Positions 9,106 to 18,500 of a stretch of DNA of 64,000 nt are shown piece by piece. This stretch comes from Pseudomonas sp. R5(2019). Its GTDB lineage: Bacteria; Pseudomonadota; Gammaproteobacteria; Pseudomonadales; Pseudomonadaceae. The notes beneath the pieces were generated by a model. The model did no database searches and was not told the DNA's origin. It was given only the letters and a program-made list of their open reading frames with translations. Position 1 is the stretch's first letter. Every line of letters starts with the position of its first letter. Location of the stretch: positions 62,001 to 126,000 of the forward strand of contig NZ_JAAAMT010000003.1 in the NCBI RefSeq assembly GCF_009905435.1, read 5' to 3'. The position numbers and the translations under genes were made by a program.

Positions 9106-11799
9106 ATGAAAAGCCAGCCGGATGTCGTCAGTCGCCTGACGGCCGAGGTCGTCACGCAACTGCCCGTGCCTTCGCGGCTGGGCATGTTGCGCTTCGAGCG
9201 CTTGAATGAGCCCAGCTGGGCCATGCTGTTTCTGGACCCCCATTGCGAACGCCGTTTCGGCATGCCCGCCGTCGACTTGTGTGCCCTGGTCGGCTCGCCC
9301 TACGCAAGCCTGATGGAGCCCGAGGCGCGCTATAAGCTGCACGATTCGATCCAGCTGCAGCTGACGGACAAGCCCCAGTATCTGGTCCGCTACACCCTGC
9401 ACACCGCCCAGGGGCCATTGAGCCTGCTGGAAATGGGTGAGCCTTACAAACAGCACAACCGCCACCTGCTGCGCGGTTATTTGCTGGTGGTGGACGAGCT
9501 GTTCAGCGATGCCTCGCCGCTGTCGGCCAGCGACCTGGAAACCCGCAACAGTCGCCTGCAAATCGCGCTGCAACTGAACCAGCAGGCCCAGCAGGAGCAA
9601 CTGCAACACCTGGACCGGGTGCGCGCCCAGCAGGACCTGATCCTGCGCCTGGCCCGGCACCGCTACAGCGCGGGTAATTCCCTGCAGGAAGCCGCCGAAC
9701 TGATTACCCGCAGTGCCTGCGAAATCTACGCAGTCGATTGCGCCAGCCTGTGGAACCTCGACGGCCAGCGCCTGGAGCCGATCTCGGCGTTTTACCGCAA
9801 CACCCAACAGTACGACTTGCCCGAGGCGATCGACGCCAGCCGCTACCCGGACTACCTCGACGCTCTGCACTCCAGCCGCGCCATCGACGCCCACGACGCC
9901 CGGCACGACCCGCGCACCCGCGACATCACCGAAAGCCTGCACCCGCGCGATGTACACGCCATGCTCGACGCCAGCATCCGCATCGATGGCCAGGTGGTTG
10001 GCGTGTTGTGCCTGGAGCAATCGGGCAGCACCCGGGCCTGGCAAACCGATGAGATTGCCTTTGCCGGGGAGCTGGCCGACCAGTTCGCCCAAGTCATCAA
10101 CAACCACAACCGGCGCACGGCCACCAACGCCCTGCACCTGTTCCAACGGGCCGTGGAACAAAGTGCCAACGCCTTTCTGCTGGTCAATTGCGACGGCATC
10201 GTCGAGTACGTGAACCCGAGCTTTACGGCCATCACCCAGTACAGCACCGAAGAAGTCCACGGCCACCGACTGTCCGAGCTTCCGGCACTGGAGAACCTCA
10301 GCGAGCTGCTGTTCGATGCAGCCTCGAGCCTGGCCAGCAGCAACAGCTGGCAGGGCGAATTCAAAAGCCGGCGCAAGAACCTGGAACCCTACTGGGGCCA
10401 GTTGTCGATCTCCAAGGTGTACGGTGACAACCGCGAGCTGACCCATTACATCGGCATTTACGAGGACATCACCCAAAGCAAGCTGGCGCAACAGCGCATC
10501 GAGCGACTGGCCTACACCGACAACCTGACCAGCCTGGGCAACCGCCCGGCGTTTATCCGCAACCTCGACGAACGCTTTGCCCGCGACAGTGACAGCCCGA
10601 TCAGCCTGCTGCTGGTGGACATCGACAACTTCAAGCGGATCAACGACAGCCTCGGCCACCAGACCGGCGACAAGCTGCTGGTCAGCCTGGCCCGGCGCCT
10701 GCGCAATAGCCTGAGCCCCAATGGCAGCCTGGCGCGCTTCGCCAGTAACGAATTTGCCGTACTGCTCGATGACACCGACCTGGACAGCGGCCAACAGATC
10801 GCGATGCAGCTGCTCAAGACCCTCGACAAGCCGATGTTCGTCGACAACCAGCTGATCAACGTCACCGCCTCCGTGGGCCTGGCCTGCGCGCCGCTGCACG
10901 GCCGTGACCCGCAGACCTTGATGAAAAACGCCGGTCTGGCCCTGCACAAGGCCAAGGCCAATGGTAAACACCAGGTCCAGGTGTTTACCGAAATCCTCAA
11001 TGCCGAGGCCAGCTACAAGCTGTTCGTGGAAAACAACCTGCGCCGCGCCCTGTCTCAGAATGAGCTGGAGGTGTTCTACCAGCCCAAGCTGTGCCTGCGC
11101 AGCGGTCGCCTGCTGGGCATGGAGGCGCTGCTGCGCTGGAACCACCCGGAGCGCGGCATGATCCGCCCGGACCAGTTCATCAGCGTGGCCGAGGAAACCG
11201 GCCTGATCATCCCGATCGGCAAATGGGTGGCGCGCCAGTCCTGCCGCATGAGCAAACAACTGACCGCCGCCGGCATGGGCAACCTGCAAGTGGCAATCAA
11301 CCTGTCGCCCAAGCAGTTCTCCGACCCGGACCTGGTCAGCTCGATCGCCACCATCCTCAAGGAGGAAGCCCTGGCGCCGCACCTGCTGGAGCTGGAACTG
11401 ACCGAGGGCCTGTTACTGGAGGCCACCGAAGACACCCACCGTCAACTCGACCAGCTCAAGCAGCTGGGCGTGACGCTGGCGATGGACGACTTCGGCACCG
11501 GGTATTCGTCGCTGAGTTACCTGAAGAAGTTTCCCATCGACATACTCAAGATCGATCGCAGCTTCATCAACGAAATCCCGGACAACCAGGACGATATGGA
11601 GATCACTTCGGCCGTAATCGCCATGGCCCACAACCTCAAGCTCAAGGTGGTGGCCGAGGGCGTCGAGACTGCCGAGCAGCTGGCCTTCCTGCGCCGCCAT
11701 CGCTGCGACGTGGGCCAGGGTTATTTGTTCGACCGGCCGATCCCGGGCACTGAACTGGCCGAAAAGCTCAAACGTTACCCGCGCGGACCAATGGCCTGA
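9106..11799 (+). CDS. GAF-PAS-GGDEF-EAL protein, probable cyclic-di-GMP phosphodiesterase
   Basis: 897 residues, no membrane segment seen. Order: PAS-like N-terminus (about 10-140), short coiled region, GAF sensor (about 170-320), PAS (about 345-455), GGDEF (about 468-625), EAL (about 650-890). The GGDEF signature is degenerate: RFASNEF (residues 544-550) replaces RxGGDEF, so cyclase activity is unlikely. The EAL half keeps its key residues: E673-A-L, INLSPKQF, ELELTEGLL, DDFGTGYSSL, KIDRSFI and EGVET. The likely role is c-di-GMP breakdown, perhaps with GTP bound to the dead GGDEF as an activator, driven by the two sensor domains. The ribosome-binding site before 9106 is weak. It follows the aceEF locus as a stand-alone gene. 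Confidence 0.9.
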   Translation: MKSQPDVVSRLTAEVVTQLPVPSRLGMLRFERLNEPSWAMLFLDPHCERRFGMPAVDLCALVGSPYASLMEPEARYKLHDSIQLQLTDKPQYLVRYTLHTAQGPLSLLEMGEPYKQHNRHLLRGYLLVVDELFSDASPLSASDLETRNSRLQIALQLNQQAQQEQLQHLDRVRAQQDLILRLARHRYSAGNSLQEAAELITRSACEIYAVDCASLWNLDGQRLEPISAFYRNTQQYDLPEAIDASRYPDYLDALHSSRAIDAHDARHDPRTRDITESLHPRDVHAMLDASIRIDGQVVGVLCLEQSGSTRAWQTDEIAFAGELADQFAQVINNHNRRTATNALHLFQRAVEQSANAFLLVNCDGIVEYVNPSFTAITQYSTEEVHGHRLSELPALENLSELLFDAASSLASSNSWQGEFKSRRKNLEPYWGQLSISKVYGDNRELTHYIGIYEDITQSKLAQQRIERLAYTDNLTSLGNRPAFIRNLDERFARDSDSPISLLLVDIDNFKRINDSLGHQTGDKLLVSLARRLRNSLSPNGSLARFASNEFAVLLDDTDLDSGQQIAMQLLKTLDKPMFVDNQLINVTASVGLACAPLHGRDPQTLMKNAGLALHKAKANGKHQVQVFTEILNAEASYKLFVENNLRRALSQNELEVFYQPKLCLRSGRLLGMEALLRWNHPERGMIRPDQFISVAEETGLIIPIGKWVARQSCRMSKQLTAAGMGNLQVAINLSPKQFSDPDLVSSIATILKEEALAPHLLELELTEGLLLEATEDTHRQLDQLKQLGVTLAMDDFGTGYSSLSYLKKFPIDILKIDRSFINEIPDNQDDMEITSAVIAMAHNLKLKVVAEGVETAEQLAFLRRHRCDVGQGYLFDRPIPGTELAEKLKRYPRGPMA

Positions 11800-11903
11800 C
11801 AGGCGCGTGACAGTCGGGCAAACTACGGGTCTATCGAATAATGACCACACCTGCCCGTACAAGAGCCGGGTGGTCGTTTCTGACTAACGAGAGGTATGTC
11901 TAT

Positions 11904-12551
11904 ATGGCCCTGCGCTCGGAGATTCTGGTGAACAAAAACGTACTGCCTACTGCTGAACAAGCCCTGCCTGGCCGCGAAACCCCTATCAAAGTCCCTGACG
12001 AACATTTCGTGAACGGCAATCCGCTGCTGGGCCCATTCCCGGGCGATGTGGAATTCGCCATCTTCGGCCTCGGTTGCTTCTGGGGCGCGGAGCGTCGCTT
12101 CTGGCAGCGAGAAGGCGTGTACAGCACCTCCGTAGGTTACGCCGGTGGCTTTACGCCGAACCCGACCTACGAAGAAGTCTGCTCGGGCATGACCGGCCAC
12201 AGCGAAGTGGTGCTGGTGGTCTACCAGCCAAGCATTGTCAGCTATCGGGAATTGCTGAAGTTGTTCTGGGAACTGCACAACCCGACCCAGGGCATGCGCC
12301 AGGGCAATGACATTGGCACCCAATACCGTTCGGTGATCTACGCCACCACCCCGGAACAACTGGAACAGGCCAAGGCCAGCGAGAAAGAGTTCCAGGCTGA
12401 GCTGGACAAGGCGGGCCTGGGGACCATCACCACTGAAATCGACGAAGCCCCGACGTTCTACTACGCCGAGGCGTATCACCAGCAGTATCTGGCCAAGAAT
12501 CCGCAGGGTTATTGCGGGATTGGTGGCACTGGCGTCTGCTTGCCAGCCTGA
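11904..12551 (+). CDS. msrA: Peptide methionine-S-sulfoxide reductase A
   Basis: Repairs S-methionine sulfoxide in proteins and free methionine using thioredoxin. 215 residues with the catalytic GCFWGAE motif (Cys58) and C-terminal resolving cysteines in [11 protein letters not shown] chose ATG 11904 (MALRSEIL), which has AGAGG about 9 nt upstream and fits the usual Pseudomonas N-terminus; an in-frame start at 11841 would add 21 unsupported residues. Convergent with rlmJ, with a REP pair between them. Confidence 0.96.
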   Translation: MALRSEILVNKNVLPTAEQALPGRETPIKVPDEHFVNGNPLLGPFPGDVEFAIFGLGCFWGAERRFWQREGVYSTSVGYAGGFTPNPTYEEVCSGMTGHSEVVLVVYQPSIVSYRELLKLFWELHNPTQGMRQGNDIGTQYRSVIYATTPEQLEQAKASEKEFQAELDKAGLGTITTEIDEAPTFYYAEAYHQQYLAKNPQGYCGIGGTGVCLPA

Positions 12552-12574
12552 TAAAAGCTTCGCGGCGGTGGAGC

Positions 12575-12657
12575 TATTCGCGGATAAATCCGCTCCCACA
12601 GAAATCCCCACTTCAAATGTGCGGGGGCTTTTGTGGGAGCGGATTTATCCGCGAATA
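12575..12657. repeat. REP doublet (REPIN) between msrA and rlmJ
   Basis: Two 26-bp arms in perfect inverted orientation, 12575-12600 and 12632-12657, built on the core GCGGATAAATCCGCTCCCAC. The flanks extend the symmetry (GGCGGTG at 12564-12570 against CACCGCC at 12661-12667). The same REP core recurs at 53726-53812 and 55116-55179. It can fold as a long hairpin and may serve as terminator for the two convergent genes. Confidence 0.9.
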
Positions 12658-12679
12658 ACCCCACCGCCGATCTCAAGCC

Positions 12680-13519
12680 TTACTCGGCAATCAACCAATC
12701 CATCCGCCAGCTGCCCTTGGTCTGGCCCAGCACCTCCGCCAGCCACGGCAACAGCTCACGCAATTCCTCTTCCAGCCCCCACGGTGGGTTGGCAATCGCC
12801 AGGCCCGAGCCATTCAGGCTTTGCGGCGTTTCCAGCGGATGCACCAGCAATTCCACACGCAGCAGCTTCGGCGCGCCGGTGCTGGTGAGGTCGTTGTAGA
12901 AGCGGGTCATCTGACGCGCATCGTCCTTGATTGGGTACCAGATCGCCGCCACCGTCTGGCGCATACGCGAAATGGATTCCTTGAGCGCCTGAGTGCAACG
13001 CTTGAGCTCATCGAGCTGCTCGAACGGCGGGTCGATCAACATCAGCGCACGCTTCTCGGCCACCGGCAGCAGCGCCCGCGGCACGTGCCAGCCTTCGCCC
13101 AGGTGCACCGACACACGCGGGTCACGCTTCATGTTCTCCTTGAGTAGCTGGCCATCCTGCGGGTGCTTTTCGTTGAGCAGCACGCGGTCCTGTTGACGCG
13201 CCAGACGCCGGGCCAGTTCAGGAGAACCGGGGTAGTAGCGCAGCTCGCCGTCCGGGTTCATTTTGCCCAGAATGCGCAGGTAGTCGGCGGCCAGATCTGG
13301 CAGGTCCTGGCGCCCCCACAAACGGCCAATGCCTTCCAGCCACTCACCGGTGCGGCTGGCTTCATCGCCGCGCAGGTCATACAGGCCCAGACCTGCGTGA
13401 GTATCGAGGTAGGCGAACGGCTGCTCCTTGCGTGACATCAAGGCAATCAGACGGGTCAAAACGAGGTGTTTGAACACGTCGGCGTGGTTGCCGGCGTGGT
13501 AGGCGTGACGATAGTTCAT
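12680..13519 (-). CDS. rlmJ: 23S rRNA (adenine-2030-N6)-methyltransferase
   Basis: Methylates A2030 of 23S rRNA using S-adenosylmethionine. 279 residues beginning MNYRHAYHAGNHADVFKHLV, the standard RlmJ N-terminus; I therefore reject a longer 5' extension to 13597. The catalytic (D/N)PPY-type motif appears as LMLIDPPFEQ. CAGGAGTTGCC provides a good Shine-Dalgarno directly before the ATG. Stands alone between a REP doublet and putP. Confidence 0.94.
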   Translation of the reverse strand: MNYRHAYHAGNHADVFKHLVLTRLIALMSRKEQPFAYLDTHAGLGLYDLRGDEASRTGEWLEGIGRLWGRQDLPDLAADYLRILGKMNPDGELRYYPGSPELARRLARQQDRVLLNEKHPQDGQLLKENMKRDPRVSVHLGEGWHVPRALLPVAEKRALMLIDPPFEQLDELKRCTQALKESISRMRQTVAAIWYPIKDDARQMTRFYNDLTSTGAPKLLRVELLVHPLETPQSLNGSGLAIANPPWGLEEELRELLPWLAEVLGQTKGSWRMDWLIAE

Positions 13520-13594
13520 GGCAACTCCTGCAAGGCCGCAGAGTTTACCTTGCGCGACGGCGCGCGTCAGGTCGCCACTGGGCAGATGGCTCGG

Positions 13595-13635
13595 CAAAAC
13601 AAAACCGGCCCGACATCCAGAGGATGCGGGCCGGC
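13595..13635 (-). terminator. Terminator after putP
   Basis: Read on the minus strand: an 11-bp stem CCGGCCCGCAT / ATGTCGGGCCGG (one interruption) followed by TTTTGTTTT, 39 nt beyond the putP stop codon and before rlmJ. Confidence 0.85.
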
Positions 13636-13673
13636 TTCAAGGCAAGGAGCCAAGGCAGGTCAGCGAGGGCTGA

Positions 13674-15158
13674 TTACTTGTCCTTGTGGTAAGCCGCCTC
13701 TGCTGCTGCGAAGCGCGACAGCATGCTGGCCGAAGGCTTGCCCATCGAGCTCACCAACACGATGGCGAGGCTGGCGAACAGGAAGCCCGGGATGATTTCG
13801 TACAGGCCCATCACCTCGAAGTGTTTCCACACGATCACCGTGATAGCCCCCACCAGAATACCGGCCAGCGCACCGTCACGGGTCATGCCTTTCCACAGGA
13901 CCGAGATCAGAACCACTGGACCGAAGGCCGCACCGAAACCGGCCCAGGCGTAGCTGACCAGGCCCAGAACGCGGTTTTCCGGGTTGGCGGCCATGGCGAT
14001 GGCGACCAGTGCAACCAGCAGCACCATGGCGCGACCGACCCAGACCAGTTCCAGCTGCGAAGCGCTTTTACGCAGGAAGGTCTTGTAGAAGTCTTCGGTC
14101 AGGGCGCTGGAGCACACCAGCAGCTGGCAGCTCAAGGTACTCATTACAGCAGCCAGAATGGCCGACAGCAGTACACCGGCGATCCATGGGTTGAACAGGA
14201 TCTTGGCCAGTTCGATAAACACCCGCTCGTGGTTCTCGGTAACCGGCGTTGCCGCATCAGGGTGCGCCGAGAAGTAAGCGATACCGAAGAAACCAACGGC
14301 CACGGTGCCGCCCAGGCACAGGATCATCCAGGTCATGGAGATGCGACGGGCGTTGGCGATCGACTTCACCGAATCAGCGGCCATGAAGCGCGCCAGGATG
14401 TGCGGCTGGCCGAAGTAGCCCAGGCCCCAGCCCATCAGCGAAACGATGCCGATGAAGGTGGTGTTTTTCAGCATGTCGAAGTTGCTGGCGTCTTGCGCTT
14501 CGATCGCCAGGAACGTGGTGTCGAGGCCGCCGGTGGCGAGCATGACCACGATCGGGGTCAGGATCAGGGCGAAGATCATCAGCGTGGCTTGCACGGTGTC
14601 GGTCCAGCTGACCGCCAGGAACCCGCCTACGAAGGTGTAGGCAATCGTCGCTGCAGCACCGGCCCACAGAGCGGTCTCATAGGACATGCCGAAAGTCGAT
14701 TCGAACAGACGGGCACCGGCAACAATGCCGGAAGCGCAATAGATGGTGAAGAACACCAGAATCACGACAGCGGAGATGATCCGCAGCAGGCCGCTCTTGT
14801 CGTCAAAACGGCTGGCGAAGTAGTCCGGCAGGGTCAGCGCATCGCCGTTGTGCTCGGTCTGCACACGCAGACGGCCAGCCACGAACAGCCAGTTCAGATA
14901 GGCACCGACGATCAGGCCGATGGCGATCCAGCTCTCCGACAGGCCCGACATGTAGATGGCACCTGGCAAGCCCATCAGCAACCAGCCACTCATGTCCGAG
15001 GCGCCGGCCGAGAGCGCGGTTACCACGCTGCCCAGGCTGCGACCGCCAAGAATGTAGTCGGAAAGGTTGTTGGTGGAGCGATAGGCCATAAAGCCGATCA
15101 TCACCATTGCCGCGATGTAGATCACGAACGTGATCAGGGTTGGGTTGCTTACACTCAT
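13674..15158 (-). CDS. putP: Sodium/proline symporter
   Basis: Inner-membrane transporter of the solute:sodium symporter family that imports proline with Na+. 494 residues, about 13 hydrophobic segments, and family hallmarks such as YILGGRSLGS, the GASDMSGWLLMGLPGA stretch in an early segment, and GYFGQPHILARFMA. Its length matches E. coli PutP (502). It is divergent from putA across a 361-bp region packed with PutA-type operator half-sites, so transport and catabolism of proline are co-controlled. Confidence 0.97.
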   Translation of the reverse strand: MSVSNPTLITFVIYIAAMVMIGFMAYRSTNNLSDYILGGRSLGSVVTALSAGASDMSGWLLMGLPGAIYMSGLSESWIAIGLIVGAYLNWLFVAGRLRVQTEHNGDALTLPDYFASRFDDKSGLLRIISAVVILVFFTIYCASGIVAGARLFESTFGMSYETALWAGAAATIAYTFVGGFLAVSWTDTVQATLMIFALILTPIVVMLATGGLDTTFLAIEAQDASNFDMLKNTTFIGIVSLMGWGLGYFGQPHILARFMAADSVKSIANARRISMTWMILCLGGTVAVGFFGIAYFSAHPDAATPVTENHERVFIELAKILFNPWIAGVLLSAILAAVMSTLSCQLLVCSSALTEDFYKTFLRKSASQLELVWVGRAMVLLVALVAIAMAANPENRVLGLVSYAWAGFGAAFGPVVLISVLWKGMTRDGALAGILVGAITVIVWKHFEVMGLYEIIPGFLFASLAIVLVSSMGKPSASMLSRFAAAEAAYHKDK

Positions 15159-15211
15159 GATGTGGCGCCCTGGTGTTTGTTTTTATGAAAAAGCGAACGC
15201 TCTTTATGGGA

Positions 15212-15285
15212 GGTTGCACCTAGGCGGCGCATCCTATGCAACAAAGCGAATAAGGTGCAACCAAAATTTGCACCTCAGTTGCACC
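15212..15285. promoter_or_regulatory. PutA operator cluster, putP-proximal
   Basis: Holds GGTTGCACC (15212-15220), the inverted GGTGCAACC (15254-15262), TTTGCACC (from 15267) and GTTGCACC (15278-15285). E. coli PutA represses putAP by binding GTTGCA through its ribbon-helix-helix domain, which is present in this PutA. The cluster lies just upstream of the putP start. Confidence 0.75.
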
Positions 15286-15431
15286 TCGTCGGATTTTTTC
15301 CATTACAGACGCTTTTTGCTACTTTTGGGAGCAAAAAAGACCTTTTTCATAAATGAATGCACCAAAAACAGCCGGAATCGGTGAAGGGAATATGCAGTGT
15401 AGTACCACAAAAGATATTTCCTACAAACGGA

Positions 15432-15450
15432 GGTTGCACCAGGTTGCACC
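15432..15450. promoter_or_regulatory. PutA operator, putA-proximal tandem
   Basis: Two directly adjoining GGTTGCACC boxes (15432-15440 and 15442-15450), 10 bp apart and so on the same helix face, 70 bp before the putA ATG. Same PutA half-site as the putP-proximal cluster. Nothing else recognisable in 15159-15519 apart from these boxes. Confidence 0.75.
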
Positions 15451-15519
15451 TTGTCCTCCCCGACGCTAATCTTGGCACCAGCTTGTGCCGCACCACCGTG
15501 GCGATAATGAGGATAAGAA

Positions 15520-18500
15520 ATGGCGACTACCACCCTTGGGGTCAAACTTGATGACCCTACCCGCGAGCGACTGAAGACCGCTGCTCAGTCCATCGACCGT
15601 ACTCCACACTGGTTGATCAAACAGGCAATTTTCAATTACCTGGAAAAACTCGAGGGTGGTGCAACCCTGTCCGAATTGAGCGGTGTGCCGGGCGCAAATT
15701 CCGACGACGCCGGCGAAGTCCAGGGCGACCATAATCACCAGTGCTTCCTCGAATTCGCTGAAAGCATCCTGCCGCAATCAGTGCTGCGTGCTGCCATCAC
15801 CGGCGCCTACCGCCGCCCCGAGCCCGAAGCCGTGCCCATGCTGCTGGAGCAGGCCCGCCTGCCCGCGCCGATGGCCGAGGCCACCAACAAGCTGGCCGCT
15901 TCGATCGCGGAAAAACTGCGTAACCAGAAGAGCGCCGGCGGTCGGGCCGGGATTGTTCAGGGCCTGCTGCAGGAGTTTTCCCTGTCGTCCCTGGAAGGCG
16001 TGGCACTGATGTGCCTGGCCGAAGCCCTGCTGCGCATCCCCGACAAGGGCACCCGCGATGCGCTGATCCGCGACAAGATCAGCACCGGCAACTGGCAGCC
16101 GCACCTGGGCAACAGCCCGTCGCTGTTCGTCAACGCCGCCACCTGGGGCCTGCTGCTGACCGGCAAGCTGGTCTCGACCCACAACGAATCCGGCCTCACC
16201 TCCTCGCTCAGCCGCATCATCGGCAAGAGCGGCGAGCCGATGATCCGCAAGGGCGTCGACATGGCCATGCGCTTGATGGGCGAGCAGTTCGTCACCGGCG
16301 AGACCATCGCCGAAGCGCTGGCCAATGCCAGTAAGTTCGAAGCCAAGGGCTTCCGCTATTCCTACGACATGCTCGGCGAAGCCGCACTGACCGAGCACGA
16401 CGCGCAGAAGTACCTGGCGTCCTACGAGCAGGCCATCCACTCGATCGGCAAGGCCTCCCACGGCCGTGGCATCTATGAAGGCCCAGGCATCTCGATCAAG
16501 CTCTCGGCCCTGCACCCGCGCTACAGCCGCGCCCAGTATGAGCGCGTGATGAACGAGCTGTACCCGCGCCTGCTGTCGCTGACCCTGCTAGCCAAGCAAT
16601 ACGACATCGGCCTGAACATCGACGCCGAGGAAGCCGACCGCCTGGAGCTGTCGCTGGACCTGCTCGAGCGCCTGTGCTTCGAGCCGCAACTGGCTGGCTG
16701 GAACGGCATCGGTTTCGTCATCCAGGCCTACCAGAAGCGCTGCCCGTACGTGATCGACTACGTGATCGATCTGGCCCGCCGCAGCCGCCACCGCCTGATG
16801 ATTCGCCTGGTGAAAGGCGCCTACTGGGACAGCGAGATCAAGCGTGCCCAGGTCGACGGCCTGGAAGGCTACCCGGTCTACACCCGCAAGGTGTACACCG
16901 ACGTGTCCTACATCGCTTGCGCGCGCAAACTGCTGTCGGTGCCGGAAGTCATCTACCCGCAGTTCGCCACCCACAACGCCCACACCCTGTCGGCCATCTA
17001 CCACATCGCCGGCCAGAACTATTACCCTGGCCAGTACGAGTTCCAGTGCCTGCACGGCATGGGCGAACCGCTGTACGAGCAAGTGGTGGGCAAGATTGCC
17101 GACGGCAAGCTGAACCGTCCGTGCCGGGTCTATGCCCCGGTCGGCACCCACGAAACGCTGCTGGCCTACCTGGTCCGTCGCCTGCTGGAAAACGGCGCCA
17201 ACACCTCGTTCGTCAACCGCATCGCCGACCAGTCGATCTCGATCCAGGAGCTGGTGGCCGATCCGGTCGCGACCATCGAGCGCATGGCCACCCAGGAAGG
17301 CGGTTTCGGCCTGCCGCATCCGCGCATCGCTCTGCCGCGTGACCTTTATGGTGCCGAACGCGCCAACTCTGCCGGTATTGATCTGGCCAACGAACATCGC
17401 CTGGCGTCGCTGTCCTGCGCCCTGCTGGCCACCGCCCACAACGACTGGAAAGCCGCGCCGATGCTCGGCTGCGCTGCCAGCGCCGGCACCGCCGCCGCCG
17501 TGCTCAACCCGTCCGATCAGCGCGACGTGGTCGGCCATGTGCAGGAAGCCACGGTCGAGGATGCCGACAACGCCATCCAGTGCGCGCTGAACGCCGCGCC
17601 GATCTGGCAGGCCACCCCGCCGGCCGAGCGCGCCGCGATCCTGGAACGCGCCGCCGACCTGATGGAAGCCGAGATCCAGCCGCTGATGGGCCTGCTGGCC
17701 CGCGAAGCCGGCAAGACCTTCGCCAACGCCATCGCCGAAGTGCGTGAAGCCGTGGACTTCCTGCGTTACTACGCGGTGCAGGCTCGCAACGACTTCAGCA
17801 ACGACGCCCACCGCCCGCTGGGCCCGGTGGTCTGCATCAGCCCGTGGAACTTCCCGCTGGCGATCTTCAGCGGCCAGGTCGCCGCTGCACTGGCCGCCGG
17901 TAACCCGGTGCTGGCCAAGCCGGCCGAACAAACCCCGCTGGTGGCGGCCCAGGCCGTGCGCCTGCTGCTCGAAGCCGGCATCCCCGAAGGCGTGGTGCAA
18001 CTGCTGCCGGGCCGTGGTGAAACCGTCGGTGCGCGACTGGTCGGTGACGATCGGGTCAAAGGCGTGATGTTCACCGGCTCCACCGAAGTGGCGCGCCTGC
18101 TGCAACGCAACATCGCTGGTCGGCTGGACGCCCAGGGCCGGCCGATCCCGCTGATCGCCGAAACCGGTGGCCAGAACGCCATGATCGTCGACTCCTCGGC
18201 GCTGACCGAACAGGTGGTGATCGACGTCGTCTCCTCGGCCTTCGACAGCGCCGGCCAGCGCTGCTCGGCCCTGCGCGTGCTGTGCCTGCAGGAAGACTCG
18301 GCCGACCGGGTGATCGAAATGCTCAAGGGCGCCATGGCCGAAAGCCGCCTCGGCAACCCCGAGCGCCTGAGCGTGGACATTGGCCCGGTGATCGACGCCG
18401 AAGCCAAGGCCGGCATCGAGAAACACATCCAGGGCATGCGTGACAAAGGTCGTACCGTGTACCAGGTGGCGATCGCCAACGGCGAAGAAATCAAGCGCGG

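Noticed and set aside
8956..11382. 808-residue minus-strand ORF
   Set aside because: Antisense of the GGDEF/EAL gene, whose domains are clear.
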